From Cocleimonas sp. (GTDB taxonomy: Bacteria; Pseudomonadota; Gammaproteobacteria; Thiotrichales; Thiotrichaceae): a stretch of DNA of 18,363 nt. Both the position numbers and the translations under genes were made by a program. Shown here piece after piece: positions 1 through 8,665 of the stretch; position 1 is the first letter of the stretch; every line of letters begins with the position of its first letter. The stretch lies in assembly GCA_023145485.1 (NCBI GenBank), contig JAGLDT010000056.1:1-18363 (forward strand), in the 5' to 3' direction. The notes beneath the pieces were generated by a model. That model searched no databases and was not told the DNA's origin. It saw nothing but the letters and a program-made list of their open reading frames with translations.

Positions 1-2017
1 TTGCATTAGGCTCTGCTCCTAGACCGAAGCCAATCGCATAGGTGTCCACAGCTTGTAATCCATCCATAGGGCTTTGATCATTATCGGATAAAAATTGGGT
101 TAATTCCGCACCACAAGCGCCACTAGCATAGCCAAACGGTTCTAGGTTTGACGCGCAGCTTGTATGATCAAATTTTTTGGAAGCATCTGTTTTATCTTCT
201 AACCCTGACCAATCACCATCAGCTAATCGCCAATAGGTAGGGCCTTTTGAGTTGGTTCCGTCACGATTGCCTGATCGATCCCAATTGCTGGAGTATTGAG
301 GCTTACCATCTGACAGAAGCACAATAAAATTGCGTTGGCAAGACTGCAAAATAGGAGAGGTGTAATTAGGATAAGCATCAAAGTTACCATCACAGACTTT
401 ATACTTACAGCGGTATTTAGTGACATTCACCGTATCACAATGACCACTGGTACCACTGGTATAGTCTGTACAATGCGTGTTTCCAGATTCATCAGGTTCT
501 GAATAACTATTACAATGACCACTAGAACCACTAACCCAATGACCTGAAGGACAGCTTTGATAAGTACTACAAACCTCTGTTCCCGCACAGTTGGCATAGC
601 TTCCAGTACCACTGGGATTGCTTGGATTAGAGGGACAACGCATCCAATCAGACTCATCATTAGCAAAATCTATATGTGAATTTGCTTCACTTTCTCCGCC
701 ATTTTTTGTTTTTGTCCATGTATCACTACAAATAGCATTATCCCATTTAATGGTATCTCCTTCATAGGTTGCTGGGTGCGAAGGTGAGCGACCGCTTTCC
801 CAAAAACCTGATTCGCCTTGCCCCCAGCCCAATTGCTCGCCTCTAAAGTATAACGCTGCCTCATAAAGTGCCTCAACAATAGGCGTTGTGCCAATATGAT
901 CCATTTCTCTCACAGGGGTATTGTCGTACTTTTCTTCATACCAGTTATCTTTCCAAAACCAATCGGTAATTTGCGAGAGATAGGTTCTTACTACCGCTGT
1001 TTCCTCTGGCTCTGGTATATTGCTACGCCACCATTCACGATTACTCCATTCATCAATTGGCAAAGAGTCACTGACAATAGGAAAGGCAAGGTCTTCGATA
1101 TTTTTAATGGGAAATTTCACCCCTAAACTTTCATCGCTGTCTTCAATTTCACCGTAGTTCATTAAACCAACATTGAGATTAGTAGGGGCATTATCGAGTA
1201 CTGTTTTTAATGCAGATTGCATTACTTCTAAACGATTTTTTTCAGGTGCAAGCCCTTCGTATTCTATCGTTAATTCAGGCGCAGCATCAGTGTCACCATT
1301 ATAAGACTCTGCGGTACACCTTCCATGATCATTATTATTTTCACTTTGACCTTGTAGCATGAAAACCATAGCATTACCTGAATGCCATGCCGTACGATTA
1401 ATAACGCTCTGTACAATGACTTTCAAGTCAGGCGTTTTTTGATTAACACCTCTTTCTCCAACCGTATTCCAGCCTGATGGTTGCCAAATAACAGGTCCAT
1501 ACTTCGCTCTATTGTTTATATTTTTTGACTGGTTTTTAAATTTAGGCGCACTATTAGCCTGCTCGGTATAAACCATGACATCTTTTCCATCGCACGATTT
1601 CGTTTCATCCACTTGAAATTGGATATACGCATTTGTAATGGTTGCGTCTTTTGGAATTTTAATATTTTTGAAACGTAAACCAACAATCTGTCGTTTATCA
1701 CCGTCTCTACTCAATTCCAAGTCACTACTTCCCCATTTTGCTTTTCTCTGATTATTACTACCTGTCAACCTTTCTTCAGCATCATCTCTTGATGAGTCAA
1801 TTTTTCGTATTAAAGTAAATTGTTTTATTTCTGTTCCGCCTGAGCCTTCCACCAGTTCATCCATGCTTCCTGAAACATCGAGTACAAATAAAACATTAGG
1901 ATTGACTCTGGAAACTTCGGAAGAGAAATAAATCTCTGTATCATCAGCCTGTGTGATGGAAATAAAGGTGCTGAATAAGAGTGTAAAAGCCAATAGTTTT
2001 TTAATGAAAGTATTCAT
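1..2017 (-). CDS. pilY1: PilY1-type pilus tip adhesin, N-terminal 672 codons (runs off left edge)
   Basis: The minus-strand frame is open from ATG at 2017 to the window edge with no stop, so the gene is partial. Residues 1-24 form a signal peptide (hydrophobic core, then TQA before DD). A von Willebrand A domain follows, with MIDAS D47-x-S49-x-S51, T378 in the TTPIV motif and D570 in LLSDG. About 190 residues (roughly 60-256) sit between the MIDAS strand and the first helix (RLEVMQSAL). They look like a DNRLRE-type beta-sandwich (motifs SSDLEL, VGLRF, ATITNAYIQF, TPDL, WHSGNA). A second insert, residues 430-560, holds 11 cysteines. PilY1 proteins cap type IV pili and mediate adhesion and calcium-dependent extension or retraction; the C-terminal propeller that defines the family would lie beyond the window. 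It is the last visible gene of pilV-pilW-pilX-pilY1, 99 nt after pilX, with CAGGT as a modest ribosome site. The family call rests on context and on the N-terminal match to the complete paralog at 5068-8604. Confidence 0.85.
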   Translation of the reverse strand, partial: MNTFIKKLLAFTLLFSTFISITQADDTEIYFSSEVSRVNPNVLFVLDVSGSMDELVEGSGGTEIKQFTLIRKIDSSRDDAEERLTGSNNQRKAKWGSSDLELSRDGDKRQIVGLRFKNIKIPKDATITNAYIQFQVDETKSCDGKDVMVYTEQANSAPKFKNQSKNINNRAKYGPVIWQPSGWNTVGERGVNQKTPDLKVIVQSVINRTAWHSGNAMVFMLQGQSENNNDHGRCTAESYNGDTDAAPELTIEYEGLAPEKNRLEVMQSALKTVLDNAPTNLNVGLMNYGEIEDSDESLGVKFPIKNIEDLAFPIVSDSLPIDEWSNREWWRSNIPEPEETAVVRTYLSQITDWFWKDNWYEEKYDNTPVREMDHIGTTPIVEALYEAALYFRGEQLGWGQGESGFWESGRSPSHPATYEGDTIKWDNAICSDTWTKTKNGGESEANSHIDFANDESDWMRCPSNPSNPSGTGSYANCAGTEVCSTYQSCPSGHWVSGSSGHCNSYSEPDESGNTHCTDYTSGTSGHCDTVNVTKYRCKYKVCDGNFDAYPNYTSPILQSCQRNFIVLLSDGKPQYSSNWDRSGNRDGTNSKGPTYWRLADGDWSGLEDKTDASKKFDHTSCASNLEPFGYASGACGAELTQFLSDNDQSPMDGLQAVDTYAIGFGLGAEPNA

Positions 2018-2081
2018 GTCAATACCTGTTGGTGAAAATAGCTATGCAATAGCAGAAAATTATTTTTATTAATTAGCGCGA

Positions 2082-2098
2082 CGGGGTTTGTAACCCCG
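2082..2098. repeat. GC-rich intercistronic hairpin between pilX and the partial pilY1
   Basis: A perfect 7-bp inverted repeat, CGGGGTT-TGT-AACCCCG, stands out in AT-rich surroundings in the 99-nt gap between pilX and pilY1. No uridine run follows it on the minus-strand transcript, so it is not a classical terminator. It could reduce read-through, protect the upstream mRNA, or be a small REP-like palindrome. Confidence 0.55.
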
Positions 2099-2116
2099 CG
2101 GCAATGTTTTAAGAGG

Positions 2117-2617
2117 TCAATAACTGCCATTATTATGCGGTACTTCTTTCCCAGCACCACGATGATGCACGTCGCGCGTACCTAGTCCTTGTTTATTAAT
2201 ATCAATATGAAAGTCATATAATTCACAAAAAGGCACTTCAGGACCGATACTAACTGCACCATCACCTCCGACACAGGCGTACTCTGTATTAAGGTCAGTA
2301 ATATTTGTTTTTGCCTTTAGTCCTGCGGATTCAATATCATCAATACCTTTTGCACCCGAGTCATTACGACGTGCTTCTATCCATTCATAAAGTTTAACGG
2401 GCTTAGTGATTCGTTTTAATGCATTTTCTGCTTCTTGATACATCATCATTTGTTGCTCGTCATTGCTGGCAACTCTAATATCCATAATCGACATGCGAGC
2501 AGAAGAAATACTAACAATGGTCAAGACGGTTAATATCGAAAGTGCAGAAAAGAGTGTTGCACCTTTTTCTTTTTTAGGAGAGCCTGAATACCTTCTTAGA
2601 TAACGTTTAGTTTTCAT
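2117..2617 (-). CDS. pilX: PilX-like minor pilin
   Basis: This 166-aa protein has the PilX N-terminal pattern: a long basic leader (residues 1-19), KG-ATL at the presumed prepilin peptidase site, a hydrophobic helix (about 21-40), then a mostly helical stretch (NDEQQMMMYQEAENALKRI) matching the PilX motif that precedes EAA-type residues. Like other PilX proteins it lacks the Phe at +1 and the Glu at +5. Two cysteines in the C-terminal part (YAC and PFC) could form the usual minor-pilin disulfide. Its ATG overlaps the pilW stop (ATGA), implying translational coupling. It should work with PilV, PilW and PilY1 as the tip complex that primes pilus assembly. Assignment rests on the N-terminal pattern and gene order; the C-terminal domain is not distinctive. 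Confidence 0.82.
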   Translation of the reverse strand: MKTKRYLRRYSGSPKKEKGATLFSALSILTVLTIVSISSARMSIMDIRVASNDEQQMMMYQEAENALKRITKPVKLYEWIEARRNDSGAKGIDDIESAGLKAKTNITDLNTEYACVGGDGAVSIGPEVPFCELYDFHIDINKQGLGTRDVHHRGAGKEVPHNNGSY

Positions 2618-3498
2618 AACACTCTTCTATTACGATTAGGTAGATTAATGGTGGTTGAATAGACACGATAGAGACGCTTATCATTACGGTTAATATTTTG
2701 ATTTAAAAGTACAAAAGTACGGCTTTCTGTTTTTTGTAAAACATTTCCACTTGAACGCACCAGTATCGCCACTTGCACACTGGTAACGCTTTCCCATTGT
2801 TTTGCTATTTCTACCGCTGAAGCTGTTTTATAGCTGGTGAGAGATCCGCTATTAACACCGTATAAGAATTGTATAAAAGAAATATCTTCAGCAATGGGTT
2901 GGGGCACACCATTACGAGACCCTGCACAGGTCAATACATGTCTTCCAGTAGGTGTGGTGATATAAATTGCATTATAGACAATGGCTTGCATAGAGTTGTA
3001 CATACCATTATTAGGGTCGGCGCTACACTCAGTAGGAACGCGACTACCTGAACAATCACTGATAATTTCTGCATTACTATCGCTTGGATTATCAGCCATA
3101 TATTTAACAACAATCCGATCTCTACCAGCGCTGTCAATGGTATATTTATTAGCGATTGAACTAGGGCGAACTAATAGCTCACTACCTCCACGGCATCGGA
3201 TATTTGTATCAATTGCACCATCCTCTGTTGAATGAAAGGGTTTTTCTAATGGTACGTTGTAGACAGAAGGATAACCTGCATGTTCAATAATCTGTCGTAA
3301 GCTAGACAGGGCAACACGTGCATTAGCTTCCATATTAGCAATAGCATCGCGTGTTTGTGAACTTTTTTGGCTGGATAAATAAACACTGGTTAATCCTAAA
3401 ATAATGATCATCCCTAAACTAAGAGCAATCATCATTTCAATTAAGGTTAAACCTTTTGTACCTCTGATTGAGCGCATTGTTATCGATTTTATTATCAT
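2614..3498 (-). CDS. pilW: PilW-like minor pilin
   Basis: This is a prepilin-like protein with a class III signal, TKG-LTLIEMMIALSLG, so cleavage after Gly leaves a Leu at +1 and Glu at +5, followed by the transmembrane alpha-1 helix. The body (about 294 aa) has the length and order expected of PilW, with SSQTRDAIANMEANARVAL after the helix and cysteines in IRCRGG, SDCSG, TECSA and LTCAG. An upstream ATG at 3513 would give 299 aa. I prefer 3498, because that ATG overlaps the pilV stop as ATGA, exactly as pilX overlaps pilW. In Pseudomonas-type systems PilW joins PilV and PilX in the complex that presents PilY1 at the pilus tip. Confidence 0.88.
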   Translation of the reverse strand: MIIKSITMRSIRGTKGLTLIEMMIALSLGMIIILGLTSVYLSSQKSSQTRDAIANMEANARVALSSLRQIIEHAGYPSVYNVPLEKPFHSTEDGAIDTNIRCRGGSELLVRPSSIANKYTIDSAGRDRIVVKYMADNPSDSNAEIISDCSGSRVPTECSADPNNGMYNSMQAIVYNAIYITTPTGRHVLTCAGSRNGVPQPIAEDISFIQFLYGVNSGSLTSYKTASAVEIAKQWESVTSVQVAILVRSSGNVLQKTESRTFVLLNQNINRNDKRLYRVYSTTINLPNRNRRVL

Positions 3499-4022
3499 GG
3501 CAATACATTCCAAACCAAGGTTCTAACTTGAACTTCATTATCAGCATCTTGATTATCGGTTTGTTCCCATTTCAGTGTGATTGTATGTTCAGTATCACCG
3601 TCACAGGTCGCAACACAGTCAACACTAAGCGTTGCACTGGGTAATAAATTTTTCATACCTAATGAGACATTGCTTCCATTTTTTACGCCACAGGCGATTT
3701 GGTAAAGATCAAACGTCGCTAGTTCGGATGCTGAGCAGGTATTTATTCCTATACAAAGCTTTGGTGCAGTATTTTCACAAATACTAGTGCTTTCGCCCTC
3801 TGAAATTTCATAACCAGCCAATGCAACCCCTTCTGGATTGATACGGATACGATCACCAAGGTCTGAGGCAAGGAAACTAGCGACGGTACGAAAGTGGGCA
3901 TCATTACTGCTTTTAAGGGCATGTAGTTGTAATCCTCCAAGCCCTAGCAGCCCGATAGATAAAACCAATACTGATATTAAAACTTCAAGTAACGAAACAC
4001 CTTTTTGCTTTATTATTTTCAT
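3495..4022 (-). CDS. pilV: Type IV pilus minor pilin PilV
   Basis: This 175-aa prepilin-like protein begins with a short leader ending KQKG, then VSLLEVLISVLVLSIGLLGL, the characteristic PilV N-terminus with Glu at +5 and the GLLGLxxLQ motif. The following ALKSSNDAHFRTVASFLASDLGDRIR segment matches the PilV region in which family members usually carry A-x-x-L-A-x-D-x-x-D-R-x-R. Six cysteines lie in the C-terminal domain (CENTAPKLC, NTC, ACG, CVATC). It is the first gene of the pilV-pilW-pilX-pilY1 run. No fimT/fimU-type gene precedes it. No strong Shine-Dalgarno is visible (only TTGAG about 6 nt upstream). Confidence 0.9.
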   Translation of the reverse strand: MKIIKQKGVSLLEVLISVLVLSIGLLGLGGLQLHALKSSNDAHFRTVASFLASDLGDRIRINPEGVALAGYEISEGESTSICENTAPKLCIGINTCSASELATFDLYQIACGVKNGSNVSLGMKNLLPSATLSVDCVATCDGDTEHTITLKWEQTDNQDADNEVQVRTLVWNVLP

Positions 4023-4045
4023 GATTAGCTCAACGATGTTTGATG

Positions 4046-4076
4046 CCTAAACTACATTATTTATGGTAGGTTTAGG
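4046..4076. repeat. Inverted repeat in the leader of pilV
   Basis: CCTAAAC (4046-4052) pairs with GTTTAGG (4070-4076); TAC/GTA can extend the stem past one bulged G. It lies in the 176-nt gap between the DUF4124 gene and pilV, 24 nt upstream of pilV. The minus-strand side has no U-run, and the plus-strand side reads into only CTTTT. It may be a leader hairpin, an operator or a weak terminator for the DUF4124 transcript. Confidence 0.35.
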
Positions 4077-4198
4077 GCTTTTGATAGAATGAAAAGATTT
4101 ATTTTTTAATTTGCTTTTCCATGTTAATTTTTTTAGAAAAATAACACATTATTGATAAATAGATACTGAATACATTATCACTAGCGGGGATATTGCTA

Positions 4199-4699
4199 TT
4201 AATCTTGGTTTTTATCAGAATTTTCAGGTCGATTATTGCGTTTTTGTTCTCTTCGCTCTCCTTCTTCTCCAAATGAGCAATCGTTACTAATGCTGTCTTC
4301 TAGTGAACGCAGTTTGTCATTACGTTGCTCGGAACTAAGTTTGGTACTCTTACCATTTTGAATCCACTTAACGTTAATATTTCTTTTTAACAGTTCTAAA
4401 TTTCTACGTTGACCATCGCAATAATTACGTTTTTTAGTTTTTTTACTACGAGCATTTTTTTTCTTTTCTTTTTCATTCAATGATTTTGTTTCTTGCGTGG
4501 TTTTATGTGCTATTGCCTTATTATCGGTAATGCGAAGGTCATCTCTGAGGTCAGATATTTTTTCTTTAGGTCTTGGGGGGGTTGACGAGTAGTGCGTAAC
4601 ACCTGATTCATCCTTCCATTGATAGACTTTAGCCTCTGTGATAGCGACAGTAAGAAAACTTAATGCGATGATAAAAGTAGTGATAGTCGGCAATTTCAT
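4199..4699 (-). CDS. DUF4124-domain periplasmic protein
   Basis: This 166-aa protein has a signal peptide (about residues 1-23, ending ITEA) followed by the DUF4124 core VYQWKDESGVTHYSSTPP, which is diagnostic for this small gammaproteobacterial envelope family of unknown function. The rest is strongly charged and probably coiled or disordered: a Lys-rich stretch around residues 75-92 (KEKKKNARSKKTKKR), two cysteines (YCDGQ and NDCSF) that could pair, and an acidic/basic C-terminus rich in E, R, N and D. It lies 176 nt upstream of pilV in the same direction and diverges from the complete pilY1. DUF4124 genes often occur near pilus and envelope genes; a direct role in pilus assembly is inference only. 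Confidence 0.8.
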   Translation of the reverse strand: MKLPTITTFIIALSFLTVAITEAKVYQWKDESGVTHYSSTPPRPKEKISDLRDDLRITDNKAIAHKTTQETKSLNEKEKKKNARSKKTKKRNYCDGQRRNLELLKRNINVKWIQNGKSTKLSSEQRNDKLRSLEDSISNDCSFGEEGERREQKRNNRPENSDKNQD

Positions 4700-5067
4700 G
4701 GCATGACACCCTTAAATTTTTAATAATTTTATAATGATTGATTTAAGAGTGACTTTACGCAAGATGAAGCAACAAAATATAAATAGAAGACACTCTAAGT
4801 TTTTCTTACATAATACGTATTTATTTATAAATTTAAGCTGAATGTCGCGACTATAAAAACACCGTTCATCAGAAGGGTAACAACTAATCAATTTCATCAA
4901 AAGTAAAGTTTATTCACAATCGATTCACCTTTGACTTGCTATTATCAAGGCCATTTTTTTAAATAGCGTATTCCTAACTTAATAATAAAAATGACTTGTT
5001 GAGAATTACACAAAATAATGGGTTGCTACCCCAAATTATCCCATAAATACAATAATTAGGTCTTAAT
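4700..5067. other. Gene-free divergent region between the DUF4124 gene and the second pilY1
   Basis: This 368-bp AT-rich stretch must hold the promoters of two divergent transcripts. I could not identify a convincing -35/-10 pair. TTGACT at 4931-4936 resembles a -35, but only a T-run lies 17 bp downstream. A short GGGT-TGCT-ACCC palindrome lies at about 5022-5033, and TAGGT is a weak ribosome site 7 nt before the pilY1 ATG. A 62-codon minus-strand frame inside it has no gene-like features. Confidence 0.6.
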
Positions 5068-8000
5068 ATGTATAAAAATACGCGCTTAAAAAGAATTTTC
5101 CATTACTTTTTTACAAGTTGTATTTTACTTATTAGCTCCTTGTCTTCGTTTGCGGAAGATACGGAGATTTATAAAGATATAAAACCGCCTGCGAACTCCA
5201 ATGTAATGTTTATATTAGATCTTTCTGGCAGTATGTTGTGGGATTTAAATTCAAACACAGCGCCTGCTGACTCATCGACAGAACGTCTTGCTGTAATGAA
5301 AACAGCCTTGAATCAAGTCCTATCGGATCCTGATCTTAAAAATATCAATATTGGTTTAATGGGATTTTCAGGGATTAGTAGCAGTGCAAAAAATGTTGCA
5401 CATGGCCCGACTTTTCCTGTTGTTGACGTTGAGTCGCCATCATTTGATTCCCTTTTTTCTAATATTAACTTTAACCCAAGTGATAAGGATAGTGCCAGTT
5501 ACCTATCGGTTGCTAGTCAATGGAATATATTAGCGGCAAAGTTTGGTTGGGATATTTCAAAAAAGGACAGTTGGATCGCCAAAAAGAAAGCAAAGTTTGC
5601 TATTGGTAAATCAGGTAAGAAAAAAGCAACATCAGACCAAATAAACGCTAAAGAATACATCCAGCTTGCTTCTAGTACTTGGGGGGCGACGGGTGGTACA
5701 CCCATTGTTGATGCATTTTATGAAGCCGCATTATACTTTAGAGGTGAAAATGTTGACTATGGTAAATATTTGCCAAGTGATCATCGTTCGGCGCACCCTG
5801 CAAGTTATGAAGGTGAGATAAAACTTGAAGAACTAACCCCTAAAGAAGTGTGTACTAATAAAACCTGCTATGGCGATGATTGTAATGACACCAAAATATG
5901 CACGCCTTATGCAGCAGGAACCTACAGAAACCGTTGTTACAATGTCACAGAAACACAATGTTTGAGTAGCCATCCAACATGGAGTAATTGCTCTTATCAT
6001 ACCTATAATAGTTGTTCAAATAGCTGTCCTGATGAAGAATATAATGAATTTGGTAGCTGTTTGAATCCATTACAAACCTGTGTCGGTAAGTATTACTATG
6101 AATGTGATGTGCCTTATGATGCAGGTACAAACTGTAAGCATGATGTCTGTGAGACCGTTATTGATACAGTGGTCACGGGTGAACCAACCTACCTCACACC
6201 CGTCAAAGAGGAGTGTCAAAGCAACACCCTTATTTTAATGTCTGATGGTATGCCCAGCCTTAATAAGACTGCTGACGAGGATAAGATAAAGAATATTGTT
6301 CCTGATGCTTATCGTAATAATTGTCGAGATAATGGCTCAAAACCTGCCATTTCTGATCCTGCAAGTCAACAAATTGAATATTATGGACGTTGTGGTGGTG
6401 AATTAGCCAGTTTTTTACATAAAGAAGATCAATCTACGGGTACTTCTGGTCTTGCAGGCAAACAAACCATCGAAACCTCCACCATTGGTTTTGCGTTAAA
6501 TGGGAATGTGGAAGCTGCTGATTATCTGAAATTACTCTCAAAAAATGGTGGCGGTGAGTTTTATAATGCAAACGACCTTGCAAGCTTAACCGCATCTTTC
6601 AAAGATGCATTAACGGGTGGTAGCAAAAAAGCACGCTTATTTACTTCTCCTTCCTTTACTGTTGCTCCTTCCAAGTTATTAGAGCATAAAGACGAAGTTT
6701 TCCTTCCTGTCTTTAATCATAAGAGCACACCGCTGTGGAGTGGTAATCTTAAAAAGTTTAAGTTAAAAGATGGCGAAATCGTTGATATTAATGATGTGCC
6801 AGCAACGGATGATAACGGTACATTGCGTACAGAGTCTCGTGATGAATGGGCAGTTGCAATACCTGAACATGCGGTAGAGGACGGTGGTGCTGCGAGTTTA
6901 TTGGATCCTGCTAATCGTAATTTACTGACCAATACGGCTGGTGTTTTATTGCAAACATTGAACGCGACCAATGCGACGAAAACATTGCTCGGCGATGCGG
7001 CAATGGAAGATGACACTCAAACGGCTTTATTGCGCTTCATTCAAGGCTATGAAAAAGATGCCACAACACCGCGTCATCATATTGGGGATATTATTCATAG
7101 CAAACCTGTCGTCATTAGCTACAGCGCGAAAAGACGTGTTTTTATTGGCAGTAATGAAGGCTTTTTACATTCCTTCGATGCAGATTCAGGTGAAGAAAAA
7201 TTTGCCTTTATGCCAAAGTCTTTATTGAAGAATATTGCACATCAGTACAAAAATCTCAGCACCGATAAGCATTTATCAGGCGTCGATGGTGAGATAACCA
7301 GTTGGATTCAAGATGATAATCATAATGGCCAATGGGATGATGGTGAAAACGTTACGTTATTCTTTGGCTTACGTCGTGGCGGAAACGCTTATTACGCCTT
7401 AGATGTTTCTAACCCTGATGCTGATCCTAAACTCTTATGGAAAATTGATGACTCAATGCCTAATTTTAGTGAGTTAGGACAAACATGGTCTACCCCTGTA
7501 TTAACCCAGCTTCGTTATGGCGGTGATGCTAGCTTACGTCCTGTGCTTATTTTTGGCGGTGGCTATAATGAACGTATTGATAACGAGGATACCGCAACGC
7601 GCCCAGCTGCTGCTACTAATAACTCAGGTACTAGCGTCTATATTGTGAATGCATTAACAGGTGCGCTGATCTGGCAAGCCGACTCCGCTAACACGGTGAT
7701 GAAATATGCCGTTCCAGGAAGAATCAGAGCGCTGGATATGGATCGCAATGGTTCAGTAGACCGCTTATATTTTGGCGATATGGGTGGCAATATCTGGCGT
7801 GTTGATCTCAATGCAAGTGATTTTGACTCACCTCCTTCAATGCATGATATCTCTAAAGCTAAATTAAGCCAATTAGCAGAACTAGGCGATAATGCAGGCA
7901 GTGATTTACGCAAGTTTTTCTATGAACCAGACGTTGCATTCTTTAGGCATGAAGGTCGCTTTTTATTAACTGTCGCCATAGGCAGTGGCTATCGTTCTCA

Positions 8001-8604
8001 TCCATTAAATGAAAATATTGTGAATCGTTTCTTTGTGTTGAGAGATCAATATGTATTGCGTATGCCTGATGGCAGTTTTAAAACCATTACAGAAACCGAT
8101 TTGAAACCTGCTCCTTTAGACAGTGCTGAAAAGCTTCTGGATAATAACTATTACGGTTGGTATCGAGAGCTAAATACGATCCAAAATGAAAAAGTCTTAG
8201 CAACCGCAACTACTTTTATGAACCGAGTGATTTTCACCACTTTTGGTAAAACCGCCCCTGTAGCAGTGGTCGAAGGAAGCTGTGACACCGTGACTAATTT
8301 CCAATCACGAGGCTATGTTATCGATCTTCTACGAGGGGGGGCTGTGATTGATTTTGATGAAACCACAGGTAATGATGTCTCTATTAAAATATCCAATGAT
8401 GAAATTGTTGCTACACCACAAATCATCTTTGGGAAAATAAGATCTTCAAGCGGTACTGATTGCGTTAAAAATGACTGTAGCCAAACAATTTCAATGCGAG
8501 TCGGCAAGAAAAATACACCGTTTGTGGATACATCAACAACAGGTGGCAATGTTGATATTACCACCTTGTTGCCTAAAGTCTTCTGGCGTGAGGAGGAGAA
8601 GTAA
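5068..8604 (+). CDS. pilY1: PilY1-type pilus tip adhesin, complete (vWA plus beta-propeller)
   Basis: This 1178-aa secreted protein has a signal peptide (about residues 1-29, ending SSFA) and a von Willebrand A domain with MIDAS residues D51-x-S53-x-S55, T211 and D393. Between T211 and D393 lies a 122-residue segment with 15 cysteines (C262 to C383). The C-terminal part matches the PilY1/PilC propeller (HIGDIIHSKPVV, FIGSNEGFLHSFDADSGEE, GGNAYYALDVS, WSTPVL, FGGGYN). Two calcium-loop candidates are seen: D749-D-N-H-N-G-Q-W-D-D-G-E and D890-M-D-R-N-G-S-V-D898, the second matching the DxDxNxxxD site known from Pseudomonas PilY1. PilY1 sits at the pilus tip and controls adhesion, retraction and surface sensing. 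The gene stands alone on the plus strand, back to back with the minor-pilin run, so it may be separately regulated from the paralog at the left edge. Start chosen by signal peptide and TAGGT ribosome site. Confidence 0.93.
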   Translation: MYKNTRLKRIFHYFFTSCILLISSLSSFAEDTEIYKDIKPPANSNVMFILDLSGSMLWDLNSNTAPADSSTERLAVMKTALNQVLSDPDLKNINIGLMGFSGISSSAKNVAHGPTFPVVDVESPSFDSLFSNINFNPSDKDSASYLSVASQWNILAAKFGWDISKKDSWIAKKKAKFAIGKSGKKKATSDQINAKEYIQLASSTWGATGGTPIVDAFYEAALYFRGENVDYGKYLPSDHRSAHPASYEGEIKLEELTPKEVCTNKTCYGDDCNDTKICTPYAAGTYRNRCYNVTETQCLSSHPTWSNCSYHTYNSCSNSCPDEEYNEFGSCLNPLQTCVGKYYYECDVPYDAGTNCKHDVCETVIDTVVTGEPTYLTPVKEECQSNTLILMSDGMPSLNKTADEDKIKNIVPDAYRNNCRDNGSKPAISDPASQQIEYYGRCGGELASFLHKEDQSTGTSGLAGKQTIETSTIGFALNGNVEAADYLKLLSKNGGGEFYNANDLASLTASFKDALTGGSKKARLFTSPSFTVAPSKLLEHKDEVFLPVFNHKSTPLWSGNLKKFKLKDGEIVDINDVPATDDNGTLRTESRDEWAVAIPEHAVEDGGAASLLDPANRNLLTNTAGVLLQTLNATNATKTLLGDAAMEDDTQTALLRFIQGYEKDATTPRHHIGDIIHSKPVVISYSAKRRVFIGSNEGFLHSFDADSGEEKFAFMPKSLLKNIAHQYKNLSTDKHLSGVDGEITSWIQDDNHNGQWDDGENVTLFFGLRRGGNAYYALDVSNPDADPKLLWKIDDSMPNFSELGQTWSTPVLTQLRYGGDASLRPVLIFGGGYNERIDNEDTATRPAAATNNSGTSVYIVNALTGALIWQADSANTVMKYAVPGRIRALDMDRNGSVDRLYFGDMGGNIWRVDLNASDFDSPPSMHDISKAKLSQLAELGDNAGSDLRKFFYEPDVAFFRHEGRFLLTVAIGSGYRSHPLNENIVNRFFVLRDQYVLRMPDGSFKTITETDLKPAPLDSAEKLLDNNYYGWYRELNTIQNEKVLATATTFMNRVIFTTFGKTAPVAVVEGSCDTVTNFQSRGYVIDLLRGGAVIDFDETTGNDVSIKISNDEIVATPQIIFGKIRSSSGTDCVKNDCSQTISMRVGKKNTPFVDTSTTGGNVDITTLLPKVFWREEEK

Positions 8605-8665
8605 GCTTGAAGGATTAAGACTTTTACAGTGGAGCAATGCCTCGTTTTGGCTCTGTTCAGAAAAC

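Noticed and set aside
896..1126. 76-aa plus-strand frame inside the left-edge gene
   Set aside because: It is antisense to a continuous 672-codon frame with recognisable PilY1 features.
4712..4900. 62-aa minus-strand frame upstream of the DUF4124 gene
   Set aside because: No ribosome site and no family likeness; it lies in AT-rich promoter-type sequence.
4931..4959. Sigma-70 promoter for the plus-strand pilY1
   Set aside because: TTGACT is a fair -35, but the position 17 bp downstream is only a T-run with no -10 likeness.
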